39,273 nt of DNA from a virus. The stretch lies in IMG/VR virus record IMGVR_UViG_3300027861_001969, positions 1 to 39,273 of that record; one strand, 5' to 3'. Under the pieces are notes generated by a model. The model had not been told where the DNA came from and made no database searches. It saw only the letters and a list, made by a program, of their open reading frames with translations. The position numbers and the translations under genes are program-made. Of this stretch, positions 8,691 through 16,068 are shown piece by piece; position 1 is the stretch's first letter; every line of letters begins with the position of its first letter.

Positions 8691-9532
8691 TTAATATAAG
8701 ATATGATAATAACATTAACATTAACGTTGGTAAAGTTAGTGAAATTTTTGAAAAGGACAGGTTACCCTTAACTTTTAAAATCAAGAACACTGTTTCAAAA
8801 GAAATAGTATGGGAAACCAAATTAAGTGATAATATGTGGGCAAAATACCCTGAGTCAGAATTAAAAGATGTGTTAGTTGAGGACTCTAAAGGTAATTTTA
8901 TAAAAAGATACAGATGGGATGTGTTAGAACATGGTTCAATTTTCCACAAATCATTGTGGTTATATTGTAAGAATCTAATTAACCAAGGTATTAAACCGAA
9001 AGGTCTTGCGGTTGGAACTCATGATGGTGAATTTGGAGAATGGGTCCCGTTAGTTTTAAACTATATGAGTGAAATTCTTTTAATTGAGGCCAGTGTACCA
9101 CAATTTAATAAACTAAAACAGAATTTTTTTGATAAACTTGATGTTAGTTTTTTAAATTCTCTTATTACCACCGATGGTAAAGAAGTTGAATTCTTTGAGG
9201 GTGGGCGAGGTTATACTAATAGTGTAGTTAAAAGAGTTATCGAACATTGGGAAACCGAAAAAATATCATCGACAGTAAGGTCTTCGATAAGTTTAAATAC
9301 TATAATAGAAGAAAATTTTGATAGAAAAATAGATTGGTTACATTTAGATGTTGAAGGATTAGATTCTAAATTAATACGTTCTGTAGATTATAGTAAATTA
9401 CCAAATTTAATAATTTTTGAAGACTATAATTTAAGTGATGACGAAAAAAATGAAATTTATGAATGGTTAAAAATAGGTTTATATTCATTACATTCAGAAT
9501 CAGGTATATGTATGGCAACTAAATTTATTTAA
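8687..9532 (+). CDS. FkbM-type methyltransferase with extra N-terminal beta domain
   Basis: This 281-residue protein has a SAM-binding core from about residue 95: PKGLAVGTHDGEFGEW (motif I region), ILLIEASVPQFNKL (acidic motif II) and IDWLHLDVEGLDSKLIRSVD (D-x-E of FkbM). FkbM enzymes O-methylate sugars or polyketides. The first about 75 residues are not part of FkbM. They contain TFKIKNTVSKEIVWETKLSDNMW split around a beta-hairpin, resembling the beta domain before the heptosyltransferase module at 4243-6513. It may cap or tailor the same glycan. Last gene of the 6569-9532 operon. Confidence 0.8.
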   Translation: MINIRYDNNININVGKVSEIFEKDRLPLTFKIKNTVSKEIVWETKLSDNMWAKYPESELKDVLVEDSKGNFIKRYRWDVLEHGSIFHKSLWLYCKNLINQGIKPKGLAVGTHDGEFGEWVPLVLNYMSEILLIEASVPQFNKLKQNFFDKLDVSFLNSLITTDGKEVEFFEGGRGYTNSVVKRVIEHWETEKISSTVRSSISLNTIIEENFDRKIDWLHLDVEGLDSKLIRSVDYSKLPNLIIFEDYNLSDDEKNEIYEWLKIGLYSLHSESGICMATKFI

Positions 9533-9537
9533 TTGAG

Positions 9538-9545
9538 TATTTATA
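9538..9545 (+). promoter_or_regulatory. TATTTATA element, possible late promoter
   Basis: TATTTATA followed by ATTAAATAAAA lies 18 bases before the start of the superoxide dismutase fusion gene. The same element precedes most virion-type genes here. Confidence 0.45.
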
Positions 9546-9563
9546 ATTAAATAAAAAGCCAAT

Positions 9564-11096
9564 ATGAAAAACATTGAAAAAAAAATAAATCTCATAACCG
9601 AAAAGATTGAAAAATCTGAAAATAACATAAATAAAAAGTTATTTATTAATGAGATGAAGAAAATAGGTATTGAGAAACTTCCTTACTCCTATTCAGCCTT
9701 AAAACAATTTATCGACCCTGAAACAATGAAATACCATTATAATAAACATTATAAGGGTTATGTTAAAAAATTAAACGACGCATTATCTAAGAAAAAATAT
9801 GGTGACATTGATTTAGAAAAAATAGTTAAAACCATTGGTAGATTCGATAAAAAAATTAGAGATAATGCCGGTGGGGCATTTAATCACGCTTTATTTTGGA
9901 AACTTTTAACACCAAACGAACAAAAACCTCACGGTAATATTTTAAAACAAATTAAAAAAGAATTTAAAAGTTATGGTGAATTTAAAACTAAGTTTGAAAC
10001 AATTGCTAAAGAAAGATTTGGTTCGGGTTGGGTATGGTTAGTCTTAAATAAACGAAATAATTTAAAGATAGTGTCAACTCCTAACCAAGACAATCCTTTA
10101 ATGAATATTGTCAAAGACGGAGGGTATCCTATATTAGGTTTGGATTTGTGGGAACACGCATATTACTTAAAATATAAAAATAAAAGAGAGGATTACATTA
10201 AAAACTTTTGGAAAGTTGTTAATTGGGAATTTGTTAATAAATTATATGATGGTAAAATAGGTAGAGACCTAAACGAAACATTACAATTAAGACAAACTTT
10301 AAACGAGGGTAAATCTGAAAGATGTAATCGTAAAATGAATGAAATAACTAGATTTATATTCAACAACAACCCCAAAGTTAAATGGACCTTTAAAAAAGGT
10401 ATTGATAAAATATTACAAGACGTTTTTCCGGATAATTTTTACAAAAAAGGTGAATATTCTGAGGATGAGATGTCAGGTATATATGATTTAGAAACTAAAG
10501 GACGTTCAGTCATTAACAAATTAAATACAAATTATAGTGGGTTCTGTGTTTTATTAAGTGATATTAATCAAGTACTAATCGCAAGTGGCAAATCACCTAT
10601 TAAGATAAGTGGTTTACCACCTAAAGAACAAATTAATAAAACGTATGAGTTCATTAATCAATTAAATTTTTATAAAGACAGGATTTTTAAATTAGACTCA
10701 TCAACTTTTCAAAACATTATGAGAATATTAGAACAAACTAATAGTTGGGGTGAAAAAAGAGAAGATGATACTGTAGTTAAACTCAAAAAAGAATTTGGTG
10801 ATAGTAATGTTACTAAGTTAGGTAAGTTAGGTGGTGAACTTGACATGGTTAAAGGTGTAGATGCAGAAATAATTTTGAATGGTAAACCTATATCGGCACA
10901 AATAAAACCATTAGGTTACAGTAAAAATATTAATGGTAACATAATACTATTTAATACGGGTAACGTTAAGTACTACACTACTGATTGGTTGATTTTTACT
11001 AATAAAAAAGAAACTTTGATTTTTAATAACGATAATACTAAAATTGTTGATGGTCGTTATATTTTTCCTGAAGAATCTTTAATTTATACTTTATAA
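9564..11096 (+). CDS. Mn-type superoxide dismutase fused to nuclease-like C-terminal domain
   Basis: Residues about 35-230 of this 510-residue protein form a complete Fe/Mn superoxide dismutase. Metal ligands are visible as His58 (MKYHYNKHY), His108 (AFNHALFW), Asp194 and His198 (LGLDLWEHAYY). Tyr66 and His62 fit the active-site pair, and Gln175 (NQDNPLM) with Gly-Gly before His108 is the manganese-type arrangement. It should convert superoxide to oxygen and peroxide. About 280 further residues follow; near 424-450, GGELDMVKGVDAEI then a Q-x-K strand resembles a PD-(D/E)xK nuclease core, though catalysis is uncertain. A TATTTATA element precedes it and the gp13-like neck gene follows, so the fusion may be a virion or late protein. 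Confidence 0.82.
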   Translation: MKNIEKKINLITEKIEKSENNINKKLFINEMKKIGIEKLPYSYSALKQFIDPETMKYHYNKHYKGYVKKLNDALSKKKYGDIDLEKIVKTIGRFDKKIRDNAGGAFNHALFWKLLTPNEQKPHGNILKQIKKEFKSYGEFKTKFETIAKERFGSGWVWLVLNKRNNLKIVSTPNQDNPLMNIVKDGGYPILGLDLWEHAYYLKYKNKREDYIKNFWKVVNWEFVNKLYDGKIGRDLNETLQLRQTLNEGKSERCNRKMNEITRFIFNNNPKVKWTFKKGIDKILQDVFPDNFYKKGEYSEDEMSGIYDLETKGRSVINKLNTNYSGFCVLLSDINQVLIASGKSPIKISGLPPKEQINKTYEFINQLNFYKDRIFKLDSSTFQNIMRILEQTNSWGEKREDDTVVKLKKEFGDSNVTKLGKLGGELDMVKGVDAEIILNGKPISAQIKPLGYSKNINGNIILFNTGNVKYYTTDWLIFTNKKETLIFNNDNTKIVDGRYIFPEESLIYTL

Positions 11097-11099
11097 TGA

Positions 11100-11107
11100 T
11101 ATTTATA
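11100..11107 (+). promoter_or_regulatory. TATTTATA element, possible late promoter
   Basis: TATTTATAATAAAAAG lies 14 bases before the ATG of the gp13-like gene and just after the preceding stop. It is nearly identical to the element at 36807. Confidence 0.5.
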
Positions 11108-11121
11108 ATAAAAAGATAACT

Positions 11122-12267
11122 ATGGGAATTTTAACAGGAGCTACAGACCAAACTATAATAATATCAGAACCTCAAAGAAGTAAGTTATATAAAAGAGTGA
11201 GACATCTATTAGGTGCACCTATTCGTGCTATAGAGATTGAGGACGAAATGATGGATAGTTTGTTGGAATTTGCGATAGGTGATTATTCTCAATATATTCA
11301 AGATTGGTTGATAGAATCTCAATGGACATCACTTTATAATTTAAACTTAGATACAGAATCACTTTCAAGAGCGTTTGTTACCAAAAGTTTAGATTGGGAA
11401 ACTCGATACACTTACGCTTACTCAAAAATTGTTGGTCTACAAGCTGGTGGTGATTGGGAACTTAAAAAAGATTATATAGAACTTGTTCCCGGACAACAAA
11501 TTTATGAAATACCTGCAAATAGGGAGTTAAATGAATTATTATGGTTTGCACCACCTGAATTAACAAATATGTTTTTCGGTGACGGAATGGGATTCGGAGG
11601 TATGGGTGGACCAGGTATGGGTGGTCCCGGAGGATTCGCACAAATGGGGTCAACGGGTTCTAATTTTATGATGCCGGGATTTGATATTTTGTTAAGAATG
11701 CAGGATATTAATTTAAAAAGACGTATCATAGGTGGTGATTTAACATATAGAGTTACCGCATTACCTGAAGGTAAAAAGGCAATACATTTAATGAATGTTC
11801 CCGGGGGTAAATTCGACTTTGGCAATGCTAATTTAAGAGGTGGTAAAGTATGGTATTGGTACTATGATGCCGGACCCGCCGATAGAGATGGTTGTTTAAA
11901 AGATAATCCTGATATAATTAAATTACCTTCTGACGTACCTTTAGATGAAATATCATGGGGTGAATTAAATGACCCGGCTAAACAGTGGGTTAGACGTTAC
12001 TTTACAGGATATGTTAAAGAAACTTTAGGTAGAGTTCGAGGTAAGTTTAGTGGAAACCTTAAAACTCCGGACAGTGAATTACAATTAGACTACCAGAGTT
12101 TATTAACTGAAGGTAAGGATGAGAAACTAAAACTTGAGGAAGAACTTAAGTTACGTTTAGAAAGATTAAGACCGGATAAGATGATGGAAAGAGAAGCAAA
12201 TATCGCCGAAAATTTAAATAAGTCATTAAAGTTCAGAGCGATGCCACGTCAAATATATGTTATATAA
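11122..12267 (+). CDS. Neck/head-completion protein, T4 gp13-like
   Basis: This 381-residue protein resembles the neck proteins of marine T4-like phages. It has an N-terminal helical region with LYKRVRHLLGAPIRAIEIED, MMDSLLEFAIGDYSQYIQDW and ETRYTYAYSKIVGLQAGG, then DYIELVPGQQIYEIPANRE. Residues about 154-178 form an unusual Gly/Met/Pro-rich loop (GFGGMGGPGMGGPGG). The rest contains WYWYYDAGP and a charged C-terminal coiled-coil-like tail. It probably joins the filled head to the tail with the gp14-like protein. That partner is encoded 14 kb away at 26057, although T4 keeps the two genes adjacent. Virion role fairly sure; the gp13 assignment is from recall of the family. Confidence 0.6.
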   Translation: MGILTGATDQTIIISEPQRSKLYKRVRHLLGAPIRAIEIEDEMMDSLLEFAIGDYSQYIQDWLIESQWTSLYNLNLDTESLSRAFVTKSLDWETRYTYAYSKIVGLQAGGDWELKKDYIELVPGQQIYEIPANRELNELLWFAPPELTNMFFGDGMGFGGMGGPGMGGPGGFAQMGSTGSNFMMPGFDILLRMQDINLKRRIIGGDLTYRVTALPEGKKAIHLMNVPGGKFDFGNANLRGGKVWYWYYDAGPADRDGCLKDNPDIIKLPSDVPLDEISWGELNDPAKQWVRRYFTGYVKETLGRVRGKFSGNLKTPDSELQLDYQSLLTEGKDEKLKLEEELKLRLERLRPDKMMEREANIAENLNKSLKFRAMPRQIYVI

Positions 12268-12270
12268 GTT

Positions 12271-12615
12271 ATGGGAAGTAAACTATTGAGAAAACGAATT
12301 GGGGATAAGTATTATCTTAGTGATAAAGAGTTTTCGGGGACTAATATTAAGGTAGTTAATACCTCTGAGTATAGGACCAAAGGTGAAGATGTGATATTAA
12401 TAAAAGATACGGAAAACTGTAGACTAATATTAGATTCATCAACCACCTCACACATTATAATTAAAACAATGACCAACTCAGTTATCACAGCCTTTATTGG
12501 TAAAATCGATGAAGAATATGATGAGGTTAGAATTGGTAAAGGGGCTTGTGTTGAATTTATATTGATTGAGGGTAATTTTTATATTGTATCAAGCGATGGT
12601 TTAAAGATGGAATAA
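12271..12615 (+). CDS. Small beta-rich protein of unknown function
   Basis: A 114-residue protein starting three bases after the neck gene, so probably cotranscribed as a late gene. It looks mostly beta-stranded (LILDSSTTSHIIIKTM, SVITAFIGKIDEE, CVEFILIEGNFYIVSSDG). The last strand pattern resembles short domains at the ends of phage decoration or fibre proteins. No family recognised, no signal peptide, no membrane segment. A strong terminator follows. Confidence 0.6.
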   Translation: MGSKLLRKRIGDKYYLSDKEFSGTNIKVVNTSEYRTKGEDVILIKDTENCRLILDSSTTSHIIIKTMTNSVITAFIGKIDEEYDEVRIGKGACVEFILIEGNFYIVSSDGLKME

Positions 12616-12643
12616 ATTAAAATAAATGTGTTAATATAAAAAA

Positions 12644-12661
12644 GACCACTTTATAGTGGTC
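12644..12661. terminator. Bidirectional intrinsic terminator
   Basis: Perfect 7-bp GACCACT/AGTGGTC stem with a 4-base loop, preceded by a run of A and followed by a run of T, so it works on both strands. It lies between the convergent neck operon and DNA polymerase gene. Confidence 0.9.
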
Positions 12662-12672
12662 TTTTTTATTAC

Positions 12673-15522
12673 TTAAATTTTATATTCATATAATTTATTT
12701 GTGTCAACCATTTCTTCCCACCCTTCTTCGGCTAAATCGTAGATGTAGTTAGGGTCGATACCTCGTTTACCCCAATATTCTAATTCTCTCTCTTCAATTT
12801 TTAGTAAATCCTCTAAACTATCTTGGTCACCTTCTTTAAACGCTAAACCACTTATAAGTTCACACTGAGTTTTAGTAAAGAAACCTCTATCATTTGGGTC
12901 AGTTACTAATAATTTTTCTCTAACCTCTTTATCAAACACAACTAATAAAGGATTTATACGCTTGTTAAATGTAGCGATTGCCCTTGCGATATTATATTCA
13001 CCCAACATATCCGGATTTTTTTCTAACTCTGCACTATCTAACATATAACAATTAAGTATTAGTTCGGAAGAGTCAGGTGGCATTGGTTTACCGTGGTCGA
13101 TTCTGTATTGTCTTTTTTCAGCCGCAGTCGCTTCCCACTTATTCTTTCTTTGAACATCGCCGTGTGAAGCTTTTTGACCATTATTAACATAGAAAATAAC
13201 ATCACCTAAATTAACTTTAAGGTTATGTTTCATAGCCAGTTCCATATGACTCATTGCTGACATACTACCACCCGATTTAGTTTTTTGTTTAGACCTTTTA
13301 ATATAGTCAGGAATAGATAACTTTACCTTAGCTCTCGATGCGATTTGTTTAAGAGGAATCTGTCTATTAAATATTTTTTCAACATATTCATAATACCACT
13401 CTACAAAATCTTGACCATTACCTTCCAATAAATTACGAATACCTCTATCTAAGAATGCTTCAATGTATAGAGGTAATTTTTTAGATTTAATTGTGTTTCC
13501 GGTCAACTTAATTTTACCATCATGTTCCATAGTTGCGTAGTTCTTACGTGCCAAGTTAATACAAGAATCCCAAGTACCATCGCAGTCTAATCCCATTTCA
13601 CCCTTCATAAACATATCGTTATATTCGGCAACGTCGGCATCATAACCGGTATAGATTTTATCTTTTTCAACCAACCAATTATTACCTTTACCCACGTAAG
13701 TTTTATGTTCCACACCACCTTCAGGTAATGAGAAGTTTACCCCATCAGTATCTAATACCAAAGTCTTATAACCTCTCTTCGTGAAATACATTACTAATTG
13801 TCGTAAATATTGACGACCGGTAGTCGTAATCTGTTCACCCATAAACATATCCCCCCAAGCAAATACGTGTGGTGCGGATAAGGCTCCGAACATACTATTA
13901 ATGAATATCTTAATAGGTAATTGCTTACGACCATACGATACTGACTTCTTTTTATCGATAGACGCGTATTCCGCGGCTAAGTTTTTATATTTTATACGTG
14001 AGTTTCTAAAGTAACTTAACATTCCCTTCATTGCTCCCGTAATATCACATTCAGGAAATACATCATGTACTAATTGTATTGATGGATAGAGTGACGAATA
14101 ATCCAATTTTAAAACATCTTTAGAGTAACCCACGGTTAACAGTCTTGAAAGTCCACCTACGAAATCGGTTTTTTCTTCTTTCATCGGTAACGCTAATCCG
14201 TGTTTGTACGAAAACGCCAACATTATCATTTTCCACAGGGTTGCGGTCCCCATCGTAGATACTCTCTGATATGTTGTTGGAACTAAAGATGCCAATAGGA
14301 ACGTACCCTGATTAAATTCATCATCTACGATTAATGTTTCTTCTAAATCATCATCCAAATACCTTTCAACAATATCATCACCGGTAGTCTTAATGTAAGA
14401 ATTAGGAAATTTTCTGTCTAAATCATCAAAGTCGAATTGTTCTAATTTTCTGTAATTACCATTCTTAATATTAAGTATGTAATCTTCTTTCTTAGCATAC
14501 ATTGGGCCAATGTCGGTATGGTCTATATAGATACGGTCATCAGCCTCAGCATCAATAAATTTAGTTATATACTTAAGACCTGCAGATTTAATACTCGAGT
14601 TAATGGCTTGGGCTCGTCTAACTGAATGTAATATATCAATTACATTATAACCCCACATACTTACTTGGTTAAATATTTCAACCTCATTAGCAAGTTTCAA
14701 CATACTTTCCCTCTCTCTAATCGATTGATTGGGGTTTAGAGTTTTAACTATCTTTTTTAAATCTAAATTAAGTTTTTTAGCTCTTTCAAAAATCCAAAAC
14801 CAATCAAAGTTTGCTGAATTGTATCCACCGATTATACTAGGTTTTATTTCTGAAATGATATTAAAGAATTGTATAATACCCTCCCTTTCTTGTTCTTCGG
14901 TTGCACATTCAATAACTTTTTGGTAACCTTTGTTTGTCTTAATACCTATCATAAATATACGACCATCTTTAGGTTCTAAAGAAGTTGTTTCTAAATCGAA
15001 TACAAGTCTTGTTATATCATCATATTCGTCAAACCCTTTAAACAATCTTTTCTCTTTCGATATTAAGTATTGTTCTACCGGAGATAATATAGTGATTAAT
15101 TGTTTGGTATTATCACCCCACGGGTCTAAACCACCTTCTCTAAAAAATTGTACTAATGAACGGTAACCATTTAAAGATTTGACCAAATATCTCATTCCGT
15201 TTTCGAGTCTATCGTTACCGTCTGTTCTTAAGTTTTCAATAACAATCTTATGTTTTGTCATCGCAGCTTTCTGTCTATCTTTTGATAATCCATAGAACTT
15301 AAACCCATTAAAACTTCCCACCCAAGCGAATGGTATAAATGTGTCTCTTTGAATTGATTTACCCTTTATAGGGTCTTCTATAACTTTATATACACAATCG
15401 GTTCTGTAATCATATTCTACAGAAACAATATATTTTTCGGGGTCATTACCCTCGAGGAATTCTTTAATTTCATCTTCTGATACCATCGTTGTTTTTTTAA
15501 GTTGGTGTATTAGCTGCCACAT
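12673..15522 (-). CDS. 43: Family B DNA polymerase, T4 gp43-like
   Basis: This 949-residue replicative polymerase has 3'-5' exonuclease and polymerase domains. Exo I is LVFDLETTSLEP (Asp176, Glu178) and Exo II is GYNSANFDW (Asp240). Polymerase motif A is KLDYSSLYPSIQ near 474, motif B is KIFINSMFGALSAP near 539, and motif C is VLDTDGVNF near 591. Motif C has DTDG rather than the usual DTDS; both catalytic Asp residues remain. It is slightly longer than T4 gp43 (898 residues). An alternative start at 15486 (MVSEDEIKEF) follows an A-rich leader and may be the true one. A Bacteroidota-like promoter and an inverted repeat precede it. It is flanked by virion and glycan genes rather than other replication genes. 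Confidence 0.95.
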   Translation of the reverse strand: MWQLIHQLKKTTMVSEDEIKEFLEGNDPEKYIVSVEYDYRTDCVYKVIEDPIKGKSIQRDTFIPFAWVGSFNGFKFYGLSKDRQKAAMTKHKIVIENLRTDGNDRLENGMRYLVKSLNGYRSLVQFFREGGLDPWGDNTKQLITILSPVEQYLISKEKRLFKGFDEYDDITRLVFDLETTSLEPKDGRIFMIGIKTNKGYQKVIECATEEQEREGIIQFFNIISEIKPSIIGGYNSANFDWFWIFERAKKLNLDLKKIVKTLNPNQSIRERESMLKLANEVEIFNQVSMWGYNVIDILHSVRRAQAINSSIKSAGLKYITKFIDAEADDRIYIDHTDIGPMYAKKEDYILNIKNGNYRKLEQFDFDDLDRKFPNSYIKTTGDDIVERYLDDDLEETLIVDDEFNQGTFLLASLVPTTYQRVSTMGTATLWKMIMLAFSYKHGLALPMKEEKTDFVGGLSRLLTVGYSKDVLKLDYSSLYPSIQLVHDVFPECDITGAMKGMLSYFRNSRIKYKNLAAEYASIDKKKSVSYGRKQLPIKIFINSMFGALSAPHVFAWGDMFMGEQITTTGRQYLRQLVMYFTKRGYKTLVLDTDGVNFSLPEGGVEHKTYVGKGNNWLVEKDKIYTGYDADVAEYNDMFMKGEMGLDCDGTWDSCINLARKNYATMEHDGKIKLTGNTIKSKKLPLYIEAFLDRGIRNLLEGNGQDFVEWYYEYVEKIFNRQIPLKQIASRAKVKLSIPDYIKRSKQKTKSGGSMSAMSHMELAMKHNLKVNLGDVIFYVNNGQKASHGDVQRKNKWEATAAEKRQYRIDHGKPMPPDSSELILNCYMLDSAELEKNPDMLGEYNIARAIATFNKRINPLLVVFDKEVREKLLVTDPNDRGFFTKTQCELISGLAFKEGDQDSLEDLLKIEERELEYWGKRGIDPNYIYDLAEEGWEEMVDTNKLYEYKI

Positions 15523-15538
15523 TAACGCGACATTTACC

Positions 15539-15575
15539 TTAGTTCACAACAAATATAAGATAAAATCTGAACTAA
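15539..15575 (-). promoter_or_regulatory. Inverted repeat upstream of DNA polymerase, possible operator
   Basis: TTAGTTCA (15539-15546) and TGAACTAA (15568-15575) form an 8-bp inverted repeat with a 21-base spacer containing the -7-like element. It could be a repressor site over the promoter. A gp43-style translational operator is less likely, because the upstream arm may lie outside the transcript. Confidence 0.4.
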
Positions 15576-15581
15576 ATCAAA
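15550..15581 (-). promoter_or_regulatory. Bacteroidota-like promoter for DNA polymerase
   Basis: On the minus strand TTTG (15581-15578), 20 bases, then TATATTTG (15557-15550), matching the Bacteroidota primary sigma pattern TTTG/TAnnTTTG. Transcription would start near 15540, shortly before the 15522 start. It suggests host-polymerase (early) expression. Confidence 0.55.
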
Positions 15582-15613
15582 TCTTAATAACTCATATAAT
15601 TAAAAGAATTGTT

Positions 15614-16024
15614 TTAGAAATTTGGGTATACTCCGGAAATAGAGCCAGTTGAAGGTGTCTGATTAATAAAAGATTCCTGTACATTAATGAATAACTGCTC
15701 TCTAATTGGTAAAATTAAATTACCATCATCATTTTTAATGAGAAATTGACCTTCATATCTACCAACTTTATTGGTATTTTTTTTAGAAAATTTAAAGTAT
15801 ATATAAAATTCGTCAGGTGCGTCAGGATTGTCTTTAGTTATCTCAACAAAACCAGCCGGTTGAGTCGTTATTTTAGGAATCCCGTTTTCAACATTAACCA
15901 TTGAAAAGTATAATGAGGACTTTTCAATTTCAGACATGAATTTATCATAATCACTTCTACCATCTTTAACAACAGCCATCTTAAGAAGAGGTAATGTTGC
16001 GTTCTTTTTTATATAAAATTCCAT
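15614..16024 (-). CDS. Probable virion protein of unknown function
   Basis: This 136-residue protein starts MEFYIKKNATLPLLKMAVVKDG and contains beta strands around GFVEITKDNPDAPDEFYIYF and KVGRYEGQFLIK, with LPIREQLFINVQESF near the end. The pattern resembles beta-sandwich domains at the N-termini of baseplate or fibre-attachment proteins (BppU-like), but similarity is only visual. A TATTTATT element at 16038-16045 fits late expression. It is separated from the preceding glycosyltransferase fusion by about 44 bases. Confidence 0.6.
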   Translation of the reverse strand: MEFYIKKNATLPLLKMAVVKDGRSDYDKFMSEIEKSSLYFSMVNVENGIPKITTQPAGFVEITKDNPDAPDEFYIYFKFSKKNTNKVGRYEGQFLIKNDDGNLILPIREQLFINVQESFINQTPSTGSISGVYPNF

Positions 16025-16037
16025 TAATTGATTTTAT

Positions 16038-16045
16038 AATAAATA
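16038..16045 (-). promoter_or_regulatory. TATTTATT element, possible late promoter
   Basis: On the minus strand TATTTATTATAAAAT lies 13 bases before the start at 16024, matching the elements at 11100 and 36807 in core and orientation. Confidence 0.45.
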
Positions 16046-16068
16046 CTTAGTTTTATGGAAATATTAAA

